Positions 42,421 to 53,705 of a stretch of DNA of 64,000 nt are shown piece after piece (positions within the stretch are counted from its first letter, which is position 1; each line of letters starts with the position of its first letter). This DNA comes from Megalobrama amblycephala (taxonomy: Eukaryota; Chordata; Actinopteri; Cypriniformes; Xenocyprididae). The notes below the pieces were generated by a model. That model was not told the origin of the DNA and ran no database searches. It saw only the letters and a list, made by a program, of their open reading frames with translations. The stretch covers positions 18,001,414-18,065,413 of the forward strand of contig NC_063052.1 in the NCBI RefSeq assembly GCF_018812025.1. The letters run 5' to 3'. Both the position numbers and the translations under genes were made by a program.

Positions 42421-42942
42421 TCAGAGGGCCCGGTAGTCATAAGCAAAGTCCCTTAGGCGTTGTTGTGGCTGTTGAACCAGGGTCCTCAGCTTTTCCTCCA
42501 CTTCAGAGAGGTAATCGTCTGAAAGAAAAGCAGCCACGAATGCCTTTTTGAAGGACTTCCAGTCCGTTACCTTCGCCTTCTCTGCCTTCCACCAGCTCAG
42601 AGCGGGTCCCTTAAGGACCGTACTTAAGGTTCCAATAAGCTCGACACAAGGAAGGGGCCTGATCTCCAGGAAGTTCTCACATTGCTCTATGAAGTTAAGC
42701 ATCTCCGAGGTCTCACAGGAGTCGCCAAAAGAGGGGAACTCAATGCGGATGGGAGGTCGAGCACAGAATGAGGAAGCGACAGCCCCTACTGAAGAAGAGG
42801 TAAGCACATTTTGGCGATTAGTATGCAAGGGGGGGGGGGGGGATGTCATATGTATCATCAAGAGGTTTAAAAGTTGGAACTTTCTCCCTAGACACTGGAA
42901 CAGGGGTCTGTGGATGACGTACAGACGAAAACCGTGAGGCAT
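42421..42942 (-). pseudogene. Ty3/gypsy Gag fragment
   Basis: Encodes PPIRIEFPSFGDSCETSEML and ALSWWKAEKAKVTDWKSFKK, typical of the retrotransposon Gag (retrotrans_gag) fold. It ends at a stop where the Pol frame takes over, apparently because of a small deletion. Upstream (42830-42842) a G homopolymer interrupts the sequence, and a further open segment reaches 43144. Confidence 0.82.
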
Positions 42943-43441
42943 CCGGAGAGTAGGCCTGTAATCTGGAGAGTGTGGGAGTGCTAGTCAGTCTCAATTTTCT
43001 CATTTGACTTTCCCATTTATGGTCTCTCCTAAGAAAACAATTTGTTACAGCCTTTTCTAATTTTTCAGCCTTTTTGGTTAAGGGCCAATAAATCCACTTT
43101 ACATTGTGCCAGGTCAGTGTGTACTGATTGTGCCATATCAACATTTCTTATACTATTCTCATCATCATCATCATCATCATCAGACTGTTCAGAATCAGGA
43201 AATGTACAGTGAACTAATCATAGACGTTATTTCTGCAGCTGGATTACACCTTGTCACAAATGGGCCTGCAGTAAAATCCATATCATTTGGTTACATTCTC
43301 ATTTTGGACAATTCCAGGTGTAACAGTGTCATCAGTTTGCTCAACATGAACTTCAACAACTGCTTCATTATTTGTCCCATCCATAATGGCAGTTGAAAGA
43401 AAAAGAAAAGAAAAAACAAACAAACACCTTAATCAGGAAAA
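42943..43441 (-). other. Gypsy 5' region, between primer site and gag
   Basis: Contains an ATC-type trinucleotide microsatellite at 43160-43182 and no other feature. It belongs to the minus-strand element. Confidence 0.5.
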
Positions 43442-43460
43442 ATCCCTGTACGGGCCACCA
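43442..43460 (-). other. Probable retrotransposon primer binding site (tRNA-Lys type)
   Basis: The minus strand reads tggtggcccgtacagggat, close to the complement of the tRNA-Lys 3' end (differences at a few positions). It lies 3 nt after a sequence ending tgttaca, as expected for the 5' LTR border of the minus-strand gypsy element. Confidence 0.65.
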
Positions 43461-43463
43461 ATA

Positions 43464-43604
43464 TGTAACACTCAGCCTATATAAGGCAGTTTACACAACG
43501 TCAACGGGTTCTTTAACCCTTTTTTTTAACGTGTTTGAATAAAATACAAAACAGCTGTACTTATATTATTAATTAGAATAATTTACAGCAGTATAAATAT
43601 TCCT
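43464..43604 (-). mobile_element. Remnant of gypsy 5' LTR
   Basis: Follows directly from the primer site. The minus strand ends in gcctatataggctgagtgtt followed by aca. Only about 140 bp remain before sequence of another gypsy element begins. No matching 3' LTR was found near 39.6 kb. Confidence 0.5.
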
Positions 43605-44632
43605 CTATTATGTGGCTGCGCTACAAATTCTTATTTGGAAGACGATTTACGCTTCTAACTGATCACAGACCTCTCACCTCCATCTTTGGCCCACATTCAG
43701 GTATTCCTTCACTTGCAGCTGCAAGAATGCAGCGTTGGGCCCTTCTTCTGTCTGCACATCAGTATGAGATAAAATACAGAAGATCAGAACATCATGCTAA
43801 TGCTGATGGGCTCTCCTGACTTCTCATCCAGAACCGGCAAAGGCAGAAATGTTCTACTTCAAAGAGGTGGACAATTCCCCTGTAACGGCAGCTCAGGTAA
43901 AAAAGCACACACGTACTGACCCAGTGATGTCCAAGGTTTTGGATCTCATGCTCAGAGGGGAAGTAGGAGAAATGTCACCGCTCCTAAGGCCTTATGTGAC
44001 CAGGAGAAATAGCTAACAGTAGAATCTAGATATCTACTATGGGGCTCAAGGGTCATTATTCCACCACCATTGAGACAACGAGTACTGGAGGAACTTCAGT
44101 CGGGACACTGTGGAATAGTTTGGATGAAGGAAATCACCCGTAGCTACCTTTGGTGGCCAGGTGTGGATTCGGAGATTGAGAAAAAGCAAAAACGTGCAGT
44201 GCATGTCAAAAGCTGTGAAATACCCATCAACCAGCCCCATTACACCCCTGGCAATGGCCTGAGAAACCGTGGGTGAGAGTCCATATTGATTTTGCAGGGC
44301 CATTGGAAGACCATATGTTTTTAGTTCTTCTTGATGCCCACAGCAAATGGCCAGAGGTTGAGGTAATGAAAGGCACATCATCATTGAAAACTGTGGAAGC
44401 CTTTTGTTCAATTTTTGGTTGTTTTGGCCTACCACAGCAACTTGTCAGTGACAGTGGGCCTCAGCTGGTCTTGGAGGAGTTTGAGACTTTCATGAAGGTC
44501 AACGGGATTCAGCACATTCGATCAGCACCTTATCACCTGACATCACCAACTAACGGTCTTGCTGACGGTCCAGACAATGAAGCAGGCTCACTGCCATTAC
44601 ACGATAGGCTGAGAGGTGCCACACGTGATTAA
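43605..44632 (+). pseudogene. Second Ty3/gypsy fragment: RNase H end and integrase
   Basis: Plus-strand pieces: RNase H end (LLTDHRPLTSIFGPHSGIPS, then HHANADGLS), integrase zinc-binding helix (LEELQSGHCGIVWMKEITRS, YLWWPGVDSEIE) and catalytic core (VHIDFAGPLEDHMFLVLLDA, LVSDSGPQL, SAPYHLTSPTNG). Several frameshifts and stops are present. Its sequence differs from the minus-strand element, so it is a different lineage and lies divergently next to it. Confidence 0.88.
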
Positions 44633-44842
44633 GTTAGCCGTTACGCTTTCTCCAATGGTAAGAGATACAAACCCTCTTATCTCCCCATTATATACAATCT
44701 CTGGATAAGCCTTTATGCAAAATGGAATCTCGCGTGAATTTGTAACACAGATAAGTCTTGCGCTGAGGAAACACACACATATGTCAAAGTGCCTGACAGG
44801 GCAAGCCATGTTAAACATTGCGCTAATGCATTAGCTTGAATC
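44633..44842. other. Unassigned sequence
   Basis: No gene or repeat family recognised between the gypsy fragment and the next TTAA element. Confidence 0.3.
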
Positions 44843-44846
44843 TTAA

Positions 44847-45819
44847 AGGTGCCCTAGATTCAAAAATTGAATTTACCTTGGCATAGTTGAATAAAAAGAG
44901 TTCAGTACATGGAAAAGACATACAGTGAGTCTCAAACTCCATTGTTTCCTCCTTCTTATATAAATCTAATTTGTTTAAAAGACCTCCGAAGAACAGGCGA
45001 ATCTCAACATAACACCGACTGTTACGTAACAGTCGGGGTGTACGCCCCAATATTTGCATAATGCCAGCCCATGATGTTCCCAACATTATAAAAGGAATTA
45101 GACAAGGGCAGCCAGTAAATGTCTGGAGCTGCCCACAGCCGAATCATCAGACTAGGTAAGCAAGAACAACAGCGAAAAATGGCAGATGGAGCAATAATAA
45201 CTGACATAATCCATGATAGCATGATATTTTTACTGATATTTGTGAATTGTCTTTCTAAATGTTTCGTTAGCATGTTGCTAATGTACTGTTAAATGTGGTT
45301 AAAGTTACCATCGTTTCTTACTGTATTCACGGAGACAAGAGCCGTCGCTATTTTCATTTTTAAACACTTGCAGTCTGTATAATGCATAAACACAACTTCA
45401 TTCTTTATAAATCTCTCCAACAGTGTAGCAATAGCAGTTAGCCACGGAGGACAGCCTCAAATTCACTCAGAATAAAATTTTTAACATCCAAATAAATACT
45501 TTACTCACATAATTCGAAGCATGCATGCAGCATGCATGACGAACATCTTGTAAAGATCCATTTGAGAGTTATATTAGCTGTGTGAACTTTGTAAATGCGC
45601 TGTAATATAGTCGACAGCTCGTGTGGCAGGAAGCTCGCGTCTTAAAGGGGCGGCGCCGAGTGTAAATCAGTGCATAGTTAATGGTGCCCCAAAATAGGCA
45701 GTTAAAAAAAATTAATTTAAAAAAATCTATGGGGTATTTTGATCTGAAACTTCACAGACACATTCAGGGGACACCTTAGACTTATATTACATCTTGTGAA
45801 AGAACGTTCTTGGGCACCT
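44847..45819. mobile_element. TTAA-flanked element, aggtgccctaga termini
   Basis: TTAA at 44843-44846 and 45820-45823. Ends aggtgcccta and tgggcacct are inverted. The first bases (aggtgc) match the terminus of the inner element at 13282-13870, suggesting one superfamily. It contains gttacgtaacagtcgg and other short palindromes and no transposase. Confidence 0.85.
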
Positions 45820-45894
45820 TTAAAATAAAGAATATGTTTTAGGCAGCTTGGATCGAATGTGGAGAAAATTTCAGTTGTGACATTGTATTTTGAC

Positions 45895-46511
45895 TGTCAG
45901 CCATCTACCAGGAAAGTTTAGAGCACTTCATGCTTCCTTCTGCTGACAAGCTTTATGGAGATGCTGATTTCATTTTCCAGCAGGATTTGGCACCTGCCCA
46001 CACTGCCAAAGGTATCAAAAGCTGGTTCAATGACCATGGTGTTACTGTGCTTGATTGGCCAACAAACTCGCCTGACCTGAACCCCATAGAGAATCTATGA
46101 GGTATTGTCAAGAGGAAGATGAGAGACACCAGACCCAACAATGCAGATAACCTGAAGGCTGCTATCAAAGCAACCTGGGATTCCATTACACCTGAGCAGT
46201 GCCACAGGCTGACTGCCTCCATACCACACCGCATTGATGCAGTAATTGATGCAGTAAATGCAAAAGGAGGCCCAACCAAGTATTGAGTGCATAGAAATGA
46301 ACATACTTTTCAGAATCCTGACATTTGTTTAAAATATCCTTTTTTTTATTGATCTTGTTAAATGTGAGCTAAAGTCACCACAATTAAAAGAACCAAAGAC
46401 TTAAAGTACTTCGGTCTGTGTGCATTGAATTTATTTAATACTTGAGTTCCACAATTTGAGTTGAATTACTGAAATAAATGAACTTTTCCATGACATTCTA
46501 ATTTATTGAGA

Positions 46512-46518
<7 letters not shown>
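45895..46518 (+). pseudogene. Tc1-like transposase, C-terminal fragment
   Basis: Reads FIFQQDLAPAHTAKGIKSWF and WPTNSPDLNPIENL, then a TGA stop where Trp is usual, then GIVKRKMRDTRP, and ends GGPTKY followed by a stop near 46283. These are the second Asp and the final acidic regions of Tc1-type DDE transposases. The element's right terminus (tttattgagatgcacct) follows at about 46501-46518. The N-terminal two-thirds are missing. It is a different subfamily from copies A and B. Confidence 0.88.

Positions 46519-46596
<78 letters not shown>
46519..46596. repeat. (GT)n(TA)n microsatellite
   Basis: Compound dinucleotide run between the terminus of the Tc1-like fragment and the left end of Tc1 copy B. 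Confidence 0.97.
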
Positions 46597-46599
<3 letters not shown>

Positions 46600-48060
46600 T
46601 GCTCAGCGTAAATGAGTACACCCCCTTTGAAAACTAACATTTTAAACAATATCTCAATGAACACAAAAACAAGTTTAATTGACAAGACTAAGTTTAATAT
46701 AACATCTGTTTAACTTATAACAAAAATAAGTACAATCCACAACAAAAACTACTACATCTAGTAATTTGTATGGTCTCCATGATTTTTAATGACAGCACCA
46801 AGTCTTCTAGGCATGGAATGAACAAGTTGGCAACATTTTGCAACATCTGTCTTTTTCCATTCTTCAAGAATAACCTCTTTTAGAGACTGGATGCTGGATG
46901 GAGAGTGATGCTCAATTTGTCTCTTCAGAATTCCCTTTAGGTGTTCGATTGAGTTCAGCTCAGGAGCCAATGAATCACTTTCACCATGTTCTTCTTCAGA
47001 AATCCAACAGTGGCCTCAGATGTGTGTTCAGGATTATTGTCATGTTGGAAAAGTGAAAGACGACCAAGGGCACAGAGTGATGGTAGCATCTTCAGCAGCA
47101 GTAGCAGTACATCTGTGAATTCATGATGCCATCAATGAAATGCAGCTTCCCTACACCAGCAGCACTCATGCAGCCCCACATAAGGACACTGCCACCACCA
47201 TGCTTCACTGTAGGCACCATGTGTTTTCTTTGTATTCCTCAACTTTGCGACACCATACAGTTTTGAAACCATCAGTTCCAAAAACATTTATCTTGGTCTC
47301 ATCACTCCAGAGTATAGAGTCCCGGTAGTCTTCATCTTTGTCAGCATGGGCCCTGGCAAACTCTAGTGTATGCCGTATTGTGTCACGGAAAATAGTCACC
47401 CCAGTTTGGCTTTCTACTTCTTCAGATAACTGCAGTGAACTTGCATGCTGATTTTCTTCAACCCTTCTTATCAGAAGACGCTCCTGTTGAGGTGTTAACT
47501 TCCATGAACGACCTGGAAGTCTCTGTGAGATGGTTGCAGTTCTTTTTAAAATTTTTGTACCACTTTTGCTACAGTATTCTGACTGATAAGTAAAGCTTTG
47601 CTGATCTTCTTGTAGCCTTCACCTTTCTGGTGTAAAGAAATTATTTTCTTTCTCAGGTCTTTCTTTCTTGTGACATTTTTCTTCCATGTGGTGCCATTGC
47701 TGACAGCATGAAATGGGATGGGGTTTTAACACCCTTTTATAGTCAACTGTCTACTGGACACCTGTATAATGAATAATTAGAATCACCTGTGGTTGAATTC
47801 TTGTTAAATTAGACATTTGTAGTCTAAAATTTAGCTTTGCTCCAGAGACTTTCAGTGGGGTGTACTTATTTTTGCATCACCCTAATTTGAGTAAAACTGA
47901 AAATTTTGTTCTCTAAGTTATATTATTAACCTTACTTTCATGTTATAAGTTAAACAGATGTTATATAAAACTGTCAACATTTTGGAAATTGTTTTTGTGT
48001 TCATTGAGATATTGTTTAAAATGTTACTTTTCAAAGGGGGTGTATTTACGCTGAGCACTG
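46597..48060 (-). mobile_element. Tc1-like transposon copy B, both termini
   Basis: 1464 bp with ends cagtgctcagcgtaaatgag and its inverse, flanked by TA on each side. No later insertions. It shows the uninterrupted state of the sites where copy A carries two hAT elements. Confidence 0.93.
46758..47697 (-). pseudogene. Tc1-like transposase, copy B, broken
   Basis: The C-terminal frame (46758-46970) reads LNSIEHLKGILKRQIEHHSP and QLVHSMPRRLGAVIKNHGDH. The middle frame (47205-47399) contains WSDETKINVFGTDGFKTVWC. The N-terminal region begins at 47697 (MAPHG...). Compared with copy A, a deletion near 47370 removes the HTH/linker segment around NGMHGCRP, and frameshifts separate the parts. The region deleted in copy A is present here. 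Confidence 0.88.
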
Positions 48061-48195
48061 TATATCCATGGCTTCAATGAGGTAGCTGCTCGGCCACAAC
48101 ACCTAGTTGTAAACTAGTTGTGTAGTCAAAGTTTACTACTGTTATACTTAAAGTATACATGAAAGTATACTTCATACACTAAAAATTGGCCCTAT
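48061..48195. other. Short spacer
   Basis: Nothing recognised between Tc1 copy B and the EnSpm-like fragment. Confidence 0.3.
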
Positions 48196-48640
48196 ATATA
48201 ATAAAAACTGCCTGAATTCTGTAGCCTTCCATTGGCTGTGCTCAGTCAAAGAACATGGCTTTCTTGAGAAACTCTGTGGTGGGGTTTTTCTACAGTAATC
48301 AGAGATGGTGGAAGATGAAACCTGACACTGCAATGGTCCCTTACAGAGCAATTAATTTACGGACAATGCCCAAACAAACTAAATCCATATAGTTGAAAAG
48401 AAAATTGGAAACCACGCCAATGCCGAGGCCCTGGAGAGGTGATTTCGAGTGAATGGTGGTCTTCATCAGACATTTGATCAAACTGAGTATCTGTCCTCGG
48501 GCTGAAATTCATATTAGGAAACACAATTTTACCATCAAAATAAATGCTGCACTGTGTGCAACGCTCACAAGAACTGTAGCCACCATGACCTTTGATACAT
48601 TTTAAAAAGCTGTTGCTGGAGTGTCACAGATAAAAGCATA
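48196..48640 (-). pseudogene. EnSpm/CACTA-like (tnp2-type) transposase fragment
   Basis: The minus strand reads CIKGHGGYSSCERCTQCSIY, a Cys-rich motif found in animal tnp2-like transposases, then FPNMNFSPRTDTQFDQMSDE. In another frame follows NYMDLVCLGIVRKLI, and in a third FSRKPCSLTEHSQWKATEF and RQFLLYIG. The order matches the family, but three frames are needed, so it is dead. No termini were found. Confidence 0.75.
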
Positions 48641-49316
48641 TGGAAGTGGTACATTGTAGTGTTTACCATTAAAAGTTACACCAACAGTTGTGACAACTTT
48701 TCTATAAAATCACGCATGTAGTCTTTTACAGATATTATGTTTTACTAATGTAGTTCAGGAAGAACAAGTCAAATAAGCTACCCAATCATTACGTCATGAT
48801 TACGTCATCTCAACCAGCTGTCAACAATCTGTAATCAACGTATCTACCCAATCGGCATGAGTTCAGGCCTGTATATAATCACAGTCAAAACTCACCCAAG
48901 GATCCTCGACAGTTTCCAGAATCCCTCCACCACCCCGTCTCCTCACACTCTCTGGGTTACTTCATATAATCAAAAAGGGGGGAGGGTACTCTGTGTTCGG
49001 GCCGATTACCGAGCTCGGAGCCGTCTCCCCGGACAGCACGCCAAATACGTTTACCAATTTATTTACCTGACTTATTTGTAAGTGTGAACTCGTGAATCAG
49101 GTTTACAGGGACCTGCATAGACACCTATTATAAACACAATTGCTTTTGGTAATTCAACTATAGATGGTTTCAGTGACAACAACATGAACGTTACAGGCCC
49201 ATACTTCCGGTAGACTTCCGCAAAGAATCAATAACAACGGAGTCCCTCTAGAGTAGATTATTTCTGATAACAAGCAAAATAAATAAGTAAATTACATAAG
49301 CTAGGAAATTAAAACT
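48641..49316. other. Unassigned, possibly 5' region of the next pseudogene
   Basis: Contains paired gattacgtcat/cattacgtcatg motifs at 48787-48808 (CRE-like) and gtatataatc at 48871. It may be promoter sequence of a mobile element. No gene. Confidence 0.35.
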
Positions 49317-50450
49317 ATGTCTAGCCAGTATTATTTTGGGTTACCAGAAGAAGAAAAGAACCATTACTTGGCCAAAATTAACCCTTTGACGTATACGATC
49401 ACACCAGTGTGATTAGTCTTGGCTGGCCCTAGGAGCGTACGATCACACCGGTGTGATTAGAACGATCAACTGCCAAATTCAGATGTGCTTGCACGCTTTG
49501 GCTGGCACTAAACCAGAGACGGACACGCGCAGCGCTTTTCATATAATCACAAATATGCAGTGTTTTCAACCACATAGTGTCTATTTTAGGTTTCAGACAT
49601 TTAAATACAGATAAGTACAAACAAAACAACACATCTAGAGTTTGTAAAATACACACTGATGTCTATAGAAGTGGCAATAACAATTCTTTCTATTATAATT
49701 AGACGACACGTTTATTCATATAAGATACACAGTGTTTAAGTAACTATAAAGTTTACTCTATTCTTCCCCAGTTCACAAGCTTACTTACTGTCATGTATTT
49801 TGGGAGAAATGGATAAATTCACGTGTTGTAAATCCAACAGAACCTGCGGCACAAACTAACATGGCGGCGCCCGTAACGTGTATAGCTCAACTAACGCGAT
49901 CATTATAAAAGGTGTTTAAACAGCAAAACACATCCACTTGCTCATATTTGACAATCGGAATATCAGATATTTCATGTTATAGCTAACAAATTTGTGAATA
50001 TTTTGAATAAAAAATGAAAAATGAAATAAAAGTAGATTAAGATTATCAGTCATACAGCACTGTGGTGTGTGACGTGACAAGCAATGACACATCATCATGG
50101 AAACAATAAAGTGATACATTCTAAATAACGAAAAAACTCACGCTGGGGGGTCAGCCAGAATATTTTAAACTTGTGTGCGAAAGGGTTAAATGCAATAAAG
50201 TTACACTACCAGACCTGTTCAACAAAATGTTGAGACAAGAATGTTTTTCTACAGACCTGTATGATTTACCGGAGGTAAGTCAGGTTTGAATACCTAGTCG
50301 AGAAGGAATGTGAATATACAAGGGAGACGTTCAAGGCATATCGCAGCTTAGATACTTATAACACATACCAAAAGTTAACTTCGGGCCAGACGTGTAACCG
50401 CAGTTCACTCTCAATTGTAATTTTCAGTTCTGAAATTATTGGACTTGTAA
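49317..50450 (+). pseudogene. Transposon-associated protein N-terminus, interrupted by a TTAA MITE
   Basis: Begins MSSQYYFGLPEEEKNHYLAK (49317). After the inserted element it continues near 50190 with CNKVTLPDLFNKMLRQECFS and TDLYDLPE, then a possible gtaagt. A further piece near 50285 resembles the ECEYTRETFKAYRSLDTYNT segment. This layout resembles the N-terminus of SWIM/YqaJ-type proteins often carried by fish DNA transposons; I do not know its function. Frames are broken. Confidence 0.55.
49382..50185. mobile_element. TTAA-flanked element, ccctttgacgtatacgatca terminus
   Basis: TTAA at 49378-49381 and 50186-50189. Ends ccctttg and cgaaaggg are short inverted repeats. A subterminal repeat tacgatcacaccrgtgtgat (r = a or g) occurs twice (49396, 49438). 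It interrupts the coding sequence above, and the two sides join when it is removed. Confidence 0.75.
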
Positions 50451-51479
50451 GCACAAAATGGTAGTAGCTACCCTGTCCTATCTCTTTTACATCACATTCT
50501 TTGAATGTACTGAGAATCTTTTTGTAAATTCAGACCTAGCTCCAAAAGTATACCCAATAGCTCTGAAAGTGCAGAATGAGACATTTCGGTTAGCTGCCCA
50601 TTTGGCCAGTTTCCTTTAAGCATCGGAATGGGGTTCATCTTCAGGGTTATCACATACAAGTCACCTTGTACAAGTCATCAACTTTAGTATCAACATCAAA
50701 ATCCAGATTTACAGCCTCATCAGCATTGTGTTATGTTTTGAGTTTGCTTTTGATCGGTTTCCCTGTTCTGTTTATGTAGGAGTTTGTTTTTCCTTTGATC
50801 ACGTTCTTCTTTGTTCTCAGTTTCCCGCCATTTGTTTGTCTCCTTGGTTACTGATTAATTAGTGTCTTTAGTTCAGGTGCGTCTTGTTAATGTACCCTTG
50901 CCAACGTAATGAGCTTACAGGTATATAATGTATGGAATAAACCAGCAGTCAAGATAATTTTAGTACAAAAGCTTTTAGTTTTATTGAAAACACCAAAATA
51001 CACTTCAGCATAGACACATTAAAAAACCTAATAAACAAAAAGAACAAAAACAAACTAGGCAGCACACTGAGGAACAAGTGGAGTGAAAAGTTAATACTCC
51101 AAACCAAAAATTAATTCACCACAGCTTTACTTACTGTGTTAAAACCCACACACCAAACCACTGCATCCACAAAAACACCACATGTGCGCCCACTGCCCCT
51201 CGAGTGCAACCGCCTGGGAAAACCTAAGAAGAAACAAACACAAAAACTTTTAAACAACTCAGCAGTCACCATTCCTTCTCATGAAAGCCATCGATATGAT
51301 ATTATATCCCGATACACATTGGACATTTATTGAAGAAATGGACTCAACATATACTGAGCACACAAAAAAAAAAAAAACGAACACTTAACAGCGAGTTCAA
51401 AACTCATTAAAACACCACATTAGCTAAACACGATAGAATACAAAACTCTAAAATAAACAGAATTGGTGCCAGTCCTACA
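50451..51479. other. Unassigned repeat-rich sequence
   Basis: 50735-50935 resembles the 3' flank style of a dispersed cyprinid repeat (gtttccctgttctgtttatg). 50960-51460 is A-rich, with an A tract at 51367-51378. No gene; the frame at 51136-51333 is featureless. Confidence 0.35.
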
Positions 51480-52640
51480 ATAAAAACGGACACGCTAGCA
51501 CATTTCTAAAACAAGAACAATAAATCAAAACCACTGATTCGCCTACTACTTTGTTGTCTTAAGCCGAGTTCAGACTGCACGATTTTCAAAGTAGTTGGGT
51601 CACTGTTCTTTTCACACTGCATGACTATTTTGGCCAGCACTCAGTCACTGCTGTGTTCACACTGCACGATGGATCGGCGACAGAAGGTTTCACACTGCAT
51701 GACTTTACAATAGGAAGAATCGCCAACAACTTTGTCCGGCACACAAACTACATTTCACAACCAAAGAAACGCGAGATGTGACAAGGAAACAACGGGATAT
51801 CAAGCATGCAAGACCAGAGTTGTCACGTGAGACTGTTTATTAAAAATGGTAGACCGCAAGAAGCTTGCAGTACGAATTGCCTGTGCGCTGATTTGCAGCG
51901 AAAACAAGAAAAGGAAAAGAAGAATATGGAGGAGGAAATGGTTGAGGAGATATTGTGATATTAATATTGCTGATATTGTGGTTTATAACTCCTCCCCGAA
52001 TTCCCCGCTGCTCTGTATCTTGCTCTCTCATTGGCTGCCGGTCATCGCCGATGTAGTCAGAACACTTTTCACACAGCAGGATTTTGAATCGCTGACAGGT
52101 CCAGATATTTAGCATGCCAAATATCTCAGGGGCGTCAGCGACTCATCGGTGATTCTCTCAGATCGCGTCTTTGCTCATTCACACTGCATGATTGTCACTT
52201 GCGTGAAGGAGCACCGATTTGCCTGTGATTTCGGGCATTTGTCGGCGATTTCTCGAAACCTGTCGGCGAGCCAAAATCGGGGCTAAAATCGTGCAGTCTG
52301 AACTCGGCTTTAGTAGTGTGTGCTATCCTCTGATATAATAGTCATCAGCCCTGCTCCTAAACCATCAAAATATACATGTTAGTACATTTCTAAAACAGAA
52401 ACAATAAATCAAATCTACCAGTTCCGCTACTACCTTGTCTTAGTTGCTTGTACTATCCATTGATATAATAGTAATCAGTCCTGCTCCTGAACCATCAACA
52501 TACTGCAACAAACAAGGAACATAACATTATGCTTTGAAAACAAACAAAACCATAAAAGCAGGTGCTACCTTGCCTTAGCAGCTTGCATTATCCACAGCTA
52601 TAATTAGCATCAGCTTGCTCCTGAACAATCACAGAGCCCA
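51480..52640. repeat. Diverged tandem repeat, about 130-bp unit, split by a MITE
   Basis: Three diverged copies share acatttctaaaaca, aacaataaatcaaa, ctactaccttgtctta and gatataatagtcatcagccctgctcct-type motifs: one split by the Harbinger element, one at about 52375-52495, and a weaker one to 52640. Confidence 0.65.
51562..52309. mobile_element. PIF-Harbinger-type element with transposase N-terminal remnant
   Basis: Perfect terminal repeats agccgagttcagactgcacg and its inverse, flanked by TTA (51559-51561, 52310-52312). An internal frame at 51846-52112 starts MVDRKKLAVRIACALICSEN and continues with an Arg/Trp-rich RRIWRRKWLRR segment, resembling the N-terminus of HARBI1-like transposases. 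The catalytic domain is absent. The tandem repeat around it shows the empty site. Confidence 0.85.
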
Positions 52641-52919
52641 GCTTCCCGTTTCCATTCTATTCTTCTGATCGTTTATCTTCCCTTTAAAATAGTTATTTTC
52701 ACCTGATAAAATTTGTGTGGCAATCATTAATCTCACTCTCCCCCAGGTCCTAATGTCCCCCTACCACGTTAATTTAGTCTCGTTAACCCCTTGTTTGCTG
52801 TGTATTTAAGCCTTAAGTTTCAGTCCAGTCTTGGTCCTGTATTGTTTAAGTGACATGGTGTTGTATAATTTCCTGGTGATTTTCCTGTTCCTTGTTTCTA
52901 GTATTCCATTAAATGTTAT
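52641..52919. other. Repeat-type leader before the gag-like frame
   Basis: Pyrimidine-rich sequence ending in a run with tccattaaatgttatt; probably the leader of the mobile element that encodes the next frame. No gene. Confidence 0.35.
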
Positions 52920-53705
52920 TTGAAGATATCTCCTTCGTTGTGCATTGAATACGACACCACCAACCGTGACAGAATACAGGACCACAAACAGAAAAAGATG
53001 ATCCTGGCTGAGGACCGCCTGTGGGGACTGAGGCAGAGTGGTCATCCTTTGAAAAGGTATTTGGAGGAGTTTCTCGAGCTCTCCCATTGTGTGAGCTGGC
53101 CTGACGCTTCTCTCATTGTGTGTTTTCGTATGGGATTGGATAGGGATACCATTCGGTATAGCGAACCTGCTTGTTATTTCTCCCTAGTTGAGTCTATTAA
53201 TCTTATTCTCTATTTAAACTGTTCTAATTTTGAAGTTGAGGAAGTTAAAGAAGAAAAGTATCTGCCTAATCCAGCCCCATCGAAGACACACATAGCGTCG
53301 GCAGCTCACCATAAGCCGGTTCCCTCCACATACGCCTCCAATGGATCTGTCCATTTCTGTCCTCTGGCACTTCCCCAAGTCTTCAGTCCAGTGGTTAAGA
53401 TGGCCACCATCCATGAGCCTCGTCGCAAGATGGCCGCCGCCACGCCTGAGCCCTCGGTCAATATGGCTGCCTTCACGCCAGAGCCCTTGGTCAAGATGGC
53501 TGCCGCCACGCCTGAGTCCTCGGTCAAGATGGCTGCTGCTGAGAATGAGACTCTTTCTGAAATGGCCGCCCTGCCTGAGTCCTCTCCAGAGCTAATGGAG
53601 GACTTATGGCTGATCGACTTCTGGTCAGAGCCTTCACCACCAACTGTGACACATTGTCCTTCACATCTTTCCTCAATATTTTGCACTGCCTGGTCCACAG
53701 CCTGA
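52920..53705 (+). pseudogene. Gag-like ORF with KMAAxTPE repeats
   Basis: 261 residues. The N-terminal part (about 30-110) contains AEDRLWGLRQSGHPLKRYLE, EFLELSHCVSWPDASLIVCF and RMGLDRDTIRY, resembling short retrotransposon Gag domains. The second half is a repeat of KMAA(A)TPEPSV-like units, a pattern seen in multi-copy cyprinid repeat proteins. A related repeat lies at 56490-56700. It is likely a retroelement-derived frame and not a host gene. No pol follows. Confidence 0.55.

Noticed and set aside
36690..44632. One complete LTR retrotransposon from 36.7 to 43.6 kb
   Set aside because: The block at 36690-37568 does not match the LTR remnant at 43464-43604, so the two are not a pair.
48787..48808. 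Paired TTACGTCA-like motifs as a host CRE promoter
   Set aside because: They lie among transposon remnants with no host gene nearby; probably promoter of a mobile element.
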